Source: Balanoglossus misakiensis
Lineage: Eukaryota > Hemichordata
Length of the DNA: 64,000 nucleotides
Reading direction: 5' to 3'
NCBI GenBank assembly: GCA_040954595.2
Contig: CM082589.2
Coordinates: forward strand, 4,402,001 to 4,466,000
Shown: one piece after another, positions 1 to 11,200 of the stretch
Layout: every line of letters begins with the position of its first letter
How positions within the stretch are numbered: position 1 is the stretch's first letter
Translations under genes and position numbers: made by a program
The notes under the pieces: model-generated
What the model was told of the DNA's origin: nothing
Seen by the model: the letters and a program-made list of their open reading frames with translations, nothing else
Database searches by the model: none

Positions 1-315
1 CCTCGGCAACGCGTACGTCGGGAATCCATTTGTCGGCGAAAACAAATCGATGATTTTCCCCTTCGAGTTGTACTTCTCCTTCCCCTTGAACTCCACCGGT
101 CTCGGCACAAACGTCAGCGGGTACGACTTGCTCGTCGCCGGCTTGCGCTCGTAGATAGGTATCCGGTTCGGTATCGTGTGCACCTGCAAGTCTAAGTCAA
201 AGGTGACGCGCTTTCGTCTGCCCAGCGGCTTGTCCACCGAGTCGTCGGGCAGAGCCAGCCCGCCGATGTCCGCCGCGTTGCCTGGCTCCACGACTATCAT
301 GCCGTCACCGTTCAT
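1..315 (-). CDS. Partial coding exon, unrecognised protein (N-terminal 105 residues)
   Basis: An open frame on the minus strand runs from an ATG at 315 off the left edge with no stop, giving 105 codons. An in-frame TGA lies 10 codons upstream of the ATG, so this ATG is the probable start unless a splice acceptor intervenes. Third codon positions are mostly G or C, as in the TRPC and GPCR exons further on and unlike the AT-rich surroundings, which supports real coding. The product starts MNGDGMIVVEP, then has a basic patch GRRKRVTFDLDL (about residues 33-44) and a Pro/Lys/Tyr-rich stretch. No signal peptide or membrane segment is visible. I do not recognise the family. The gene is head-to-head with the transporter at 3788, so they share a 3.5-kb upstream interval. 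Confidence 0.6.
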   Translation of the reverse strand, partial: MNGDGMIVVEPGNAADIGGLALPDDSVDKPLGRRKRVTFDLDLQVHTIPNRIPIYERKPATSKSYPLTFVPRPVEFKGKEKYNSKGKIIDLFSPTNGFPTYALPR

Positions 316-3300
316 CTTTCCGGACGGGCTTGCGTTGAGCGATCAGCATGTTGATGTTGTTTTCCTCGGCGAGTTTTTCCTCTCAGGTGACTAGCCCCCA
401 CACACATTTACGGTGTAATCTTACAGCGGCGTCTCCCCATGACTCGTTCCCCTACTCCTGTTTCTCAACACTTTCTTGTGCTTTGTGTTGCCCTGAACGT
501 TTCCAATTTGCCCGGCGGCTCTCGACCACCTAGGCGGGCGAATAAAGACAACCACCTTCGGATTCCGACGCACTCATCATATCAAGTCGAACGGATTTGA
601 CTCGATGACAACTGATTTTGAGCGCGCAGAACACACAGTCGGTGACAACAATCGTATTTGATGCGAAGCAAAATTCTTCAAAGTCGAAACATGCACAGAT
701 ACGGGCCAGTTTTACTCTATTTTGAGGTACATTTGCGGCAGTAGTCTGGGGGGTCCGCGAGCTGCATTTCAAAGGCGATCATTAATGCGGACGTCAGACG
801 CCGGAACAAAAGCTGGGCAGGCGAATAATATTGGTAGCAACCAATCAACACCATTCTTATTTGCAATTAAGCTCCATTCACATGTCTCGCGAAATTCCAT
901 CGGGCGTTAATCTCAAGAAGAAAACATCACTACACTTGCCCGAGGTGGCCCGAAAGACTCGTTTTACGCGGTGCCAAACAGACCGTGTTGTCAGAAACGC
1001 CTTGACTTTGTTTTTGGAACATGTGAAAAACAGCTTGGTGTAAACTGCGCCTCGAGTGGCGGTGGAGTGGCCGCAATTGTCACCGATCGATCGGGGGAAT
1101 GGTGGCGATTCCAATCGGGTGCCATGTCAACCGCGCTATGCGTTTGCGTACGGTTCAACTGCACTTAGCAATTGATCATGCAGAATTCAGTCCATAAAAC
1201 TCAACATGGTCAGTCGTTGATAAAGCGCCCCTGTTTGTCAGTGGTACACAAAACCCCCAACTAAATGGTTTGTTTTCACCATTCTAAATAATCAAAAGAT
1301 GTTTTGGAGGTCACGTCGCGAAAGCCGCCGTAATCTTTCAGCGACAAATGAATACACCACGACGTTCAAAGAAACCGGGGTGAATTCATAAATATCATAA
1401 AGGCCGCGGGCAGCACATTTCTTGAACCGCTTTTCGACCTTCAGATACGAACAAATACCAATATATAAATACAATAAATACACGGTAGACTGCCGCATCC
1501 GATGTAGGTGACCTATTTACGACGTCTTGTCGAACCGTTGTTTGTCACTAACATCATACATCGATCATCACGGTACTCATGTACCGTCAATAATTTGCTG
1601 TAAACTTGATAAACAAAACAATCAGTTGTACCCGAATTGGCGTGTATTAAGTAGGGGTTCCCGTCGCAAAGTACATGCATGTACATTGAAACTGGATGGT
1701 AAAATTAAATATAGATCGCATTGCCTCTGATCGAAGTAAATATTAAACATTCTGTGCGGTCGGTCCATCCACATGCCCTGTCTATAGTGCCATAGAGTTA
1801 TGGCTTTGAGCCGAATAGTTCCATGATTGTACGCTCCCATGTACTGCCTGTATGTACAGGTATACTAACACGGTGATTATAAGGATTTAGAACCGTCGGT
1901 GGCTAGGGCTTTTAAAACGGATGTGAAAAGTCGTAAAAGCCGAGCCGCCGATTGACGGCGCCGGGGCATGAAAGGCGGACGATTACATCATATAGAGGCG
2001 ACATGCAATTTTATACGAAGTTCACGACGGTTTTTAGTCACTTTCCCTGCATGCTCACGTCATCGGCATGCGACTCGGATATCGTGATCCTGTTTGACGC
2101 ACTCGCCACACACGTCTATCAAAACAGAAAACTTGTTGATCTTCTAAAAGTGCCATCTCACTGCTAGTCACTGGTTTCACCGTTCGTGACGAACGCGTAA
2201 TCCCACAAACATAACACGCTCCACGCACCTCGCTAATAAATATTACCCGTCCTTCGCATTATCGTCAGTTCCTCGTTGTGGCGTGGCCGTTTCCATGGCG
2301 ACAACTCCAGTCGAACGACCCCATGGTGTGTATTCATTGGAGTGTAATGATGTCGAAAGCGGGCTTGAACTTTTCACTCTTCTTTTCTCTCTCTCTCAAA
2401 AGACTGGGCTTTTTTATCTTATTCTTTTGTCAAGCTCTGTTGTTTTGTTGGCGATCTGTTTTGTACGAGTCATGGCCGACATCCCCCCAACGTACAAAGT
2501 TTAGGCCTACACGGGTTTCGCGACAACAGGTGCATTTGACACTGCCATGCACGGCGAACGTCAAGAGCGCCGAGACAACACACTTCAGATTGTATCTCCG
2601 AACAGATTTACATTGTTACCGTCTGACGTGTTCATGTGTTTGCGAAATAAATTAACAGAAATACCACAAAAGAGTTTCGCAATTTGACGGCCCAGTATCG
2701 TCCAGGTGCAAGGTATGGGCAATGTACGTGGCGATCAAACATCGGATAGCACTTAGGTCGAGCCGCAGGGCACCGCTGAGAAGCCACAGTTTGTCCCTAT
2801 TGATTAATTATTTTGTCTTTTTTTTTGAGAAATTACTTGTATAAGTTTGTCGCACGAACCTAAAGGGAATCATAAGTACATGTAGTATACACACTTGAGG
2901 CGGTATACACGATGGCTATATTGGACAGTCAATTTGGGTCATAGGTCAAGATGTCGGGCAATTCACCTGATGTCTGTGTATTGTCAGACGCGATGTCACA
3001 CGCACGGGTAAGCGGTGTCTGTACAACTCAAACAATGCCTTTGTTCGAGGGAGCTGTCACAAAACGTTGGCATATATATCTTGCAATCTTGAAGACCGCT
3101 TGAAAGACAACTTTCGTAATTATATATGGACATTCACCTTGCACGTTATACTAACATTGTGAAAATCTGCAGGAGCAGATTAATTGTATCTTCAGCCGAT
3201 TTTGTGTGGAACCAGAAATTTTCACAAGAAAATTTCTGCAAGTATATCGGATTTGTCGCATGCGCATATATTTATATACGCTTTTACATATCAGAAAAAA

Positions 3301-3787
3301 ATCAAAGGTTCAAATTCGAACAATTGTTTTCTCTAAAGTAATTTATAGTGTACTACAAAGGAAAACGAATTAATTCGCCTTTCGTTTTTTTTTCTGGACA
3401 GCCACCCGGTAATAAACCGAATATCTGCACGTCGACCGATGAGGGCGCTCACCTGGCCCGAGTTACAAATGTATATATGGTTGTTGTACGTAACTTGAAA
3501 GATGTATGGCGTCATACTAACAAAATACCAGGATTTAAGGTCAGGGGTCGTGAAAGTGGCCTAATTGCTTCATCATGAATAGTGTGTTTATCGACGCCGC
3601 GACTTGACCTACATGTATTAACCTTCAGTTTCCTTGAACCATAACCCTTGCGCACAACATGAGGTTGTGCGTGTTCGTGGGTACATTATCAGCATAACTT
3701 ATTACCCTCGACTTGACCGGGGTTTGGAAATATCGAAGTCCACGTGCATTGATAATTGACATCAAGACGTCTGATCTGTCTGGACAT
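316..3787. other. Intergenic interval between two divergent genes
   Basis: This stretch separates the minus-strand partial gene from the plus-strand transporter. It holds only short open frames with no recognisable protein similarity and no consistent codon bias. The 5' flanks and any promoters of both genes must lie here, but I could not pin down a TATA box or other element with confidence. No long repeat was seen. Confidence 0.5.
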
Positions 3788-6249
3788 ATGGATGGACGCT
3801 CGGACAGCGTTCGTGACGAACACAAAGACGGTGGCATATATGGCTGGGTCGTGGTAGGCGCTAGCCATATCTGTTGCGCTTTCATGTTTGGAATGTTCCC
3901 GGCAATTGGCCCGCTCTTCGTAGCCATACAGGAAAACTTCGACGAAACGTCGTCTCGTGTTTCATGGGTCATCTCATTGGGGATCTTCTTAGAGTTTGCT
4001 TTTGGTAAGTATGGCCTTTGCGGGAGTTTGTAAGTAATAAAGGTGTGCTTTATTGTGTAAGCAAGACGTACACGTAGCTGAGGTCGTTCTGTACTTCCAC
4101 AGGAGTTCAGTGAGTGTTTACAGTTTCGCTGCAGCCGATGTCAATAGGTCTGGCTGGCGCCTCCCCCCAAAAACAAGTAACGACCGGTTACGGCAGAGGT
4201 ATAGAGGTCTGGCAAAAGAGACTATATATACTTGATCTACAGCACCAAAACACTATTGGGCACGAGCGAGCCTATCCAACACCCCTGCCAACCTTGGTCT
4301 TGAAGTACACCGAGGCGAAAGGTGAACGAGGATATGAAAGTCTGTATTGTATGAATAGCAGTGGTTCAAGGTGACCCCGTTTTAAATACCATTTAAAGGG
4401 CGGTGACCATCTTATGCGCATGTGCCAAATTGGGTGAAAAGAAGGGACACATTTGATGTAATCCAAGGGGACGCTTGATCGAGACGACGGGAGATGTGTT
4501 CTTTGAAAAAAAAAAATATAGTGCTGATGCATAACTTGGATCTTCGTTTTTTTTTGACAGGTCCGTTTGCGAATATTTGTGTCAAGAAAATAGGATTCCG
4601 GTTGTCTGTCATGATAGGGACGGCGATATCATCCGCCGGATTCTTCTTGAGTGGGTTTGCTGGTAATGTCGAACATTTATATATCAGCTTTGGTGTTCTT
4701 ATTGGTGAGTAAACATCTTCAGTGTTGGACTTGGTTTTCTATCATAGTGTAAACTTAATGTCACTTTCTATTTCTATCATGATCTGTAATCAAATGTTAC
4801 ACCTTGGGTATATGCCTCTCTGAGTATATTCTAGCTAGTTTTTAAAAAAATTATGGAGTTATATACTATTACTCTCCTTAATACATTTTTTTGCATTCTG
4901 ATGAAATATGTTATCACTTTTGTCATTGAAAGGATTGGGCTACGGTTTCATAATAGCGCCAGCGAGTGCCATATTCGCATACTACATTAAGAAGAGATTT
5001 GCAGTGGCAAACGCCATCGCTTTGTTGGGATCTGCAGTTGGCGCTACTGTGTTCCCTCAAATATGGCGACGGCTGATCGACGCATACGGCTGGAGAGGCG
5101 CTGTTATCGTTTTCTCGGCCATCAATGCTCACATGTTCATTTCTGCTGCCTTGTTTGTATTACCGGAAGACAGGAAGGAGGGTCGCGGCAGAAGCGAGTC
5201 GCGAGAAGTCTTGGAGGAAGATCCAAAGGCCCACGTTCCAGAGAAAGGGTTTTTGCGGAAATTCGTCCATTGTTGTGACTGTATGCTTTTAACAAAATAT
5301 CCATCTTTGATTGTGTTCGCTTGTTCCTTATTTTTCGGAGTGGGCATCGGCTATTATGGATCCCCAGCACACGCTGTGGCGCGTGCAGAAGTTATGAACC
5401 TCGGAACCAGGCAAGAAATCGCTTTGGTTGCAACCGCTATCGGCGTCGGTAGTGTTATCGGTCGCATTACAGTTCCCTTGATATTACTTATAGACCATCG
5501 ACATTTGACCAGTCCACGGTTGTACGATCTTTGCCTTTTTACTCTTGGACTTGTCGATCTATTGAGTGCGTTTTGTGAGACGTATGTATCATACCTAATC
5601 TACGCTTCTACTTCGGGATTTCTGAGTGGAATGATTATGATACTACTCGTTCAAGTTCTGAAAGATATGGTGGGATATCGCATGCTTTTGGCGTCCATTG
5701 CTTTGTCGACACCAGTCGAAGCCACAGGAGGTTTGCTTGGCCCTCCCTGTGCCGGTAAGTCAACGAGCACTGCGTGGTCAATTCACTTAATTGAAACATG
5801 CAGCACTATGCAGCCTGAAGCATAAAATAAAAACTGGTGGTTGAGTGTTAATATATCTATTAAACATAGAAGGTATGTCTTGGAAAATGTAAAGTTAAAT
5901 TTTATGAATATTGCCTTTGGCTAATGCGTCAAATGTTAGTACTTTGAGAAACACGGCGTTATAAATAGTATAGGCAAAATGTGTAGCCACAATGCAAACA
6001 CGTCTTTTTGTTTGTTTTGTTTAATTCGCAGGATGGATTTACGATGAAACCGGAGATTATAACAACTCCTTCTACTTCTACGGTGCGAGTTTAATTTTTG
6101 CTGGAACACTAATGCTGATAGTTGAACCGATCACTACAAGACGACAGAAGAAGAGAAAGGAAGGCGAGACATGTACACTCGCTGTTGATTCCCAAACTCT
6201 GAATGTTTGCAGTGTTAACAGCAGTACACAGACAGGATCGGGGCTATAA
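3788..6249 (+). CDS. Monocarboxylate transporter-like (SLC16 / MFS) protein, 4 exons
   Basis: My splice model joins 3788-4004, 4561-4704, 4933-5754 and 6032-6249. All introns are phase 1 with GTAAGT/GTGAGT donors and AG acceptors, and the total is 1401 nt, or 466 residues. The start is the first ATG in the frame; the open frame continues upstream only through non-ATG codons. SLC16 proteins are 12-helix plasma-membrane carriers for lactate, pyruvate or other small acids, hormones and amino acids. Seen here: the family signature DGGIYGWVVV at the start of TM1 (residues about 14-23), YYIKKRFAVANAIALLGSAVG around TM5 with the conserved K-R turn, GWRGA after it, and the typical last-helix lead-in DETGDYNNSFYFYGAS. 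The loop between TM6 and TM7 is short, and the tail is basic (RRQKKRKEGE) with no PDZ-type end. By eye it is closest to the orphan or MCT9/12/14-type members. The substrate cannot be assigned. The usual TM8 Asp appears to be Ser. Confidence 0.9.
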
Positions 6250-6405
6250 ATACCATTCCAATTCTGTTCACCCTACTACCAAAGCTTTCGAAAGTCCATT
6301 GTCGGCCATCTTAGGTTTCATCGTTTATTATGGGGGTTTCGAGCATCGCAGTAGTGGTTTTCGTTTAGAGAAGTCTCTCGATCCAATCCCCCTCTTTCGC
6401 TCGCA

Positions 6406-6583
6406 ACTCTGACGTCCTTCAAGTCAATCACCTTACGCAACACACTACTGATTGGCCGATACCATGGAACAAATGTTGCTAATTAATGCTAATTATTTTC
6501 CTACTATTAGCAACGCCCACGTCATTGCTCTGGCCAATCAGTAGTGTGTTGCGTAAGGTGATTGACTTGAAGGACGTTAGAGT
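6406..6583. repeat. Foldback / MITE-like inverted repeat
   Basis: Two 46-bp arms, 6412-6457 and 6532-6577, are perfect reverse complements. With one mismatch they extend to 6406 and 6583. The spacer has a second inverted pair, GTTGCTAAT (6475-6483) and ATTAGCAAC (6506-6514), with exactly the same centre, so the whole 178 bp is one interrupted palindrome. It lies 157 bp behind the SLC16-like stop and probably falls in its 3' UTR. The arms end inward in ATTGGCC/GGCCAAT, that is, CCAAT boxes. No target-site duplication is obvious. A non-autonomous foldback transposon is the simplest reading. Confidence 0.85.
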
Positions 6584-8070
6584 CAAAACCATGTGGTGAC
6601 CTCGATTCCGTGACATCGCATTTTGAGTTCTATAGACATGCAGATCTTGAAAAAGTCAGAAAGTTGATTCAATGGCCAGGCCAAGTGTGTAGCATTTCTA
6701 TATATCTAAAACACACTGGTCTGGAGCTAGGCTAAATAATTATATGCCCACGAAAGGTAGGTGCAGGCTTTGTAATTGAAACAAGTGGCTCAGTGGCTAT
6801 ACCTATAATCAGTGGACCCGCCCGTCTTCTTTCGACAAATCGTCCTGCCCGAACTCTTTCTAATCAACGATTCTATTTTTAATGTCATGATTTGCAAAAC
6901 AATATGCCATAATGTCCACAGCTGCAAAAGTATTCATATGTGTTCTCATTGATATGTGGATTCGTCAAACACGAACACGGACAATGTACTATACTTGCTG
7001 CAGTCGATCTCAAATGACAGAATGTGGAAAGTGTTGTTTATACTTTTCAAATATACACTGCATTTTTACTTGTTGAACCTGCGCTTGGACCAAATGCATG
7101 CTCACCAAATACACATGCAAATTCTGAGCTCTGGTTGTTGGCAAATAAAATCAAACATTCGTGATGACGAATTGGGAGCAGATTGAACCAATATCCACTT
7201 GGTTATTCAATTTACTATATCGATAAATAAAATGTTATATGTCAAGGTTAAGCCACTGAAATAACAGCGAATCACATGAACACCTATGAAAGTAGCATCT
7301 TTAATTATTTAGCATGACATGACAGGTTAATTACAGAATAATTATCAACTGCGAAACGCTACTCTTCTGATAATTATTTAGCAAATATACAGGACAGGTT
7401 AATTGTACAATAACTGTGCTAATTAATGAAGATCACGGAAAACCTTGAACTGATGACAGTAAAGGCAAGAGTACAGATGAATTCTGAGATGAGAGTGGTT
7501 AAGCACATACAAGCATAGATCAATGAGCAACAGTGAAATCCATAGAGTATGCATTGTTAATGAACTGAGGTCAGGGAAACAACTTGAAATAGCGTGAGAA
7601 AAGGTACGTGTATGGGTAACGATATTAGATCCGATAAATATGGGGGTGGAAATATAATACACAACTTATCCCGGTAGCAATAGGTTTTTCTGATCTATGT
7701 GAACGCATGACCATATACCCACGGGATTGTACGTACTGGGAATTTCCTTTGTTACATTATAGGGCAATCCGATTACCAGGATAACTAAAATAAATTAATG
7801 ACTTGGGTGGCTTTTTTCTCTGGCCCAGACCATAAATTCCACCCAGCAGCAATGTCGTTAACCTATTTTCGATAACATGATTCTGACCTGGCTGTTTGAC
7901 ACTTCAATCGCGCTCTTCTAGCTGTTCACACAGTCATAATTGTGAAGGTAGGGTGAATCTGTGATCTACATTGTGAAGCACTGCAGATGTCGATGACGAT
8001 TACTCTAATTTATTCATCCAAACAACCCGCCTATGACAGCCAGTCCGGCCGTCGAGAAAGTTTTTGGCCC

Positions 8071-8167
8071 CACCCACTGAAAAGTCAGCCAATCCGAAAC
8101 GGGAACGGGGGCGCCCTGACAAGAGCCATGACCTCAGTGTCCGCGACTGCACCGTCGTACATAAATA
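8071..8167 (+). promoter_or_regulatory. Candidate core promoter of the TRPC gene
   Basis: A CACCC box (about 8071), a CCAAT box (8089-8093), a GC-rich GGGGGCGCC (about 8107) and a TATA-like CATAAATA (8160-8167) occur in that order, the last 75 bp before the ATG at 8242. The order and spacing resemble a TATA/CCAAT promoter. An upstream non-coding exon cannot be excluded, because TTGCAG lies just before the start codon. Confidence 0.3.
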
Positions 8168-8241
8168 CATCTACGTGTTGGCATCGAAACTAATACTAGT
8201 TATCTCGCCGGGCGCTGCCTTACTATTCGCTTGCAGGTAAG

Positions 8242-11200
8242 ATGGAGGAAACGGAGCTTGGTGAGCGCGCGGGCAGAGACGCGCGACTGAAGCAGTTGTT
8301 TCTGAGAGTCGTGGAGAAGGGGGAAAAGAAAGGCGTGATGCTTGCTCTCGAGTCGTCCGACGTGTTTGACGTCAACTGTCAAGATAAGGACGGACGAAAC
8401 GCGCTGACGATAGCCATGCAAAATGGCAACATAGGTAAGTGTGTTAATAGTTTCGAGAAGGCTCAATGTTAAATGCGCCAACGGCTTGTATATATATCTC
8501 GTCATCCTTTCATTGGATGCAAGTGTAGATCCCAGAACACTTATTATCTGTATGCACGATTGTATTGCCCACAGCAAAAGCATTGCATGTTCTGTTACAG
8601 TAGTTTTTTCGTCTCCAGCTGCTCGACAGTGAAACATCTTTATCCAATGATCGACATGCTTTAAACTATAGAAAACGCCATTTATTTACATGTATATATG
8701 TTACAGATGCGAGATAAGTTATTAACTTCACCTGTCCGATTGAGTTGACTGTAATTTGCTTGAAGATTAATGTTTTGAGCGATTATCTTGTCCGAATTAA
8801 ACGACATCCATCACTTCATGGAAATAATTTGAACACATGAGAGGAATTACGTTAACGCTGTCTGATGTGAAATTAGTAGTAATAGTACGTCTATGCAGCA
8901 TACAGTGGAATAACTTGAATAAACACACTCAATTCTCCAAGGTACAAAACGTCGATTTTAACGGATTTGTACTGGTTACCCGCAACAGAAAGAATCAGGC
9001 TTAAAATCCCCCTCTTTACTTTTGAAATCTTCGGCGGTGAATACAGTGGTCCCTCTGTATGTGATAGCCCGCTAATTGTTATTCCATTTAACTAATATCA
9101 CTTTTTAAACGTATTATCTCAATCTTAGAGATTATGGAGCTTCTTGCGAGACATTGTGCAGTTGATCTTGGAGATATACTGCTGCGTGCCGTTCACAGTC
9201 AGAACATTCCCATGATTGAAGTTCTGTGCGAAGCGTTAAAATTGAGAGCACTGTTGCCGGTAAGTTACCATGCACAAATTCACAGGTTTTCACAGTGTAT
9301 GTGTATTGTGCGATTTATATGCAGTGCTTCAGATGTTGTAAACTAGAATAAGTGCGAATTAAAATTTTAACTTTTGTGCCTTTATCTATAGATGGGTCAT
9401 GCATGTGTCAATTGTCCCGTTTCACATGAAAATTCTCCTGTGTAAACTGCTTAGTCACGTGAGATGTCGGAGAGTCTCGTAGAGTATGGAAACAGTTATT
9501 TGCAAACAGTCAGTTGGGTTAATTTGAACGCGATAGCTATCTTTACAAACTAACGCGACATCATTGTAAGACCGGAAGCGCTGGCGACCAGACATCCGTA
9601 CCATCTACTATACGAAAGCGACACTATAAATGCAGCATGTGAGAGCCATATTTAATTAATAAATTAATCTCTTTTTTGTGGGCCCAGTTGTTTTGCCGCT
9701 GGTAATTGTTTTTGTTGGATATGAACGTACATGCATTCTGTATTGTAGTGTGGGTCATTGGGTTATCCATTTAAAAACGACGAGCGAGTGTACAATTAAG
9801 GGTTAGTCATCATAATTTGTTATTTATTGATTTCGGAAATAACTAAACGCTAGAACCGGACTCGTGTCTGGAACTAAGCTTGTTGTAATGGTAAACCATA
9901 AATAGAGACTTCGAGCGCTAAACCATACGTTATACATGTATGATTTCTGCATATTCAACTTTTCCCTGGTTACTCCAACTTTGGGCTTTTTCTGTCAGTT
10001 TTTAGGGGTTTGAGCATACGAACTATGGTTTCTTGATCTACTCTGTAAAACATAAACAATTGGTTTGTCTACACATCCCTTTTGTTATAGTCCTCAGTAT
10101 TGTTATTGTTGAATATTGAATTCAAGTCCGGACTTGAATTCATTTGTCAACAGTAACATAGACCATTACTCATATACACACATATACAGGCTTTGTTGAA
10201 AAGCTAATATGTTGTTAAAGACTTCACAGATATGCCTTAAGATAAAAACAGGCATATAGGTCGGGAAAAGTGTACTAATAGACTATAACCTTAATTTGTA
10301 AATTATGTTGTCTGCTTAGCATGTACTATGACATACTGCGTTATAAATAACTCCCTTAAAATTGCAGTTCAATGATCGAACGTAGCTCAAATTGACTTGG
10401 ATGTGGCCTCGTGTAAGTGTTATTAGTATACGATAGGTCTAGCTGGGTAATTAGGATGACGAATAGTCTTACTCGGAAACCAAACCAAATGGCTCAAATT
10501 CAAACTTGTATTTGGGATAGACTCCCAACCAGCGAGAAAATATAACCTCTTCCATACCGGTTGGTTCTCCAAATCTCTCTCAAAGGAACACAGAACATGC
10601 TTGTATTATTTTCATTTAATCCGAAGTACAATCTATGCAAATTTGTCTCATTTGAATATCACTCATAAATTCCCCTAGAGCCACCCACCGGCTTATCCCA
10701 TGAGAGGGTGGTGTTTCCCCGCGAGAATGAAGTACAAGTCTTCAAATAACCATTCTCACCCATTAAAAGCTGAAACAAACTGTCATGGTCGACAGTTATC
10801 AGACTCATAATGAAAACATTAATAACTTTTCGATGGTTCCTGCATTTTATATTTATCTTTTAATTGGGGGCAGGTCTCTCTGGATGCGCGTGCCGGGTAC
10901 CCAATAAAATATCTGTAGTCATCAAGATGGCAAAACATGAGTCATTAAGGAGGTCGAGTTGAGTGTAACTATATTCTCAAATGTCCAGTGCACTATCTGT
11001 AACTGCTGTAGATGTTACATTTAAGTTATACAGGTACCTGAAAATAATGTAGAAAAAACGTGTTTGGCATCAAAATGAATCAAAACGTTGTTACAGTCGT
11101 CATTTGTATCTCAAGGCAATTGACGGGAATAGAAGTGCGGGTCATAAACGTGTGATATTGTTTCTGATACGTTGTAGATGTGATAACAGCAAGGCATTTT

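Larger units (their letters stand above)
6250..8241. other. Interval between SLC16-like and TRPC genes
   Basis: Two kilobases separate two genes on the same strand. It holds a foldback element at 6406-6583, AATAAA motifs near 7144 and 7224 that are far from the transporter stop, and a degenerate direct repeat around 7300-7420 (an AATTATTTAGCA motif followed by GACAGGTTAATT, twice about 70 bp apart). It ends in the candidate TRPC promoter. No coding sequence is supported. Confidence 0.5.

Noticed and set aside
3713-3787. Upstream extension of the SLC16-like exon 1
   Set aside because: The frame is open to 3713 but the first codon there is TTG. The first ATG is at 3788, and the following N-terminus has the usual short length before the family signature.
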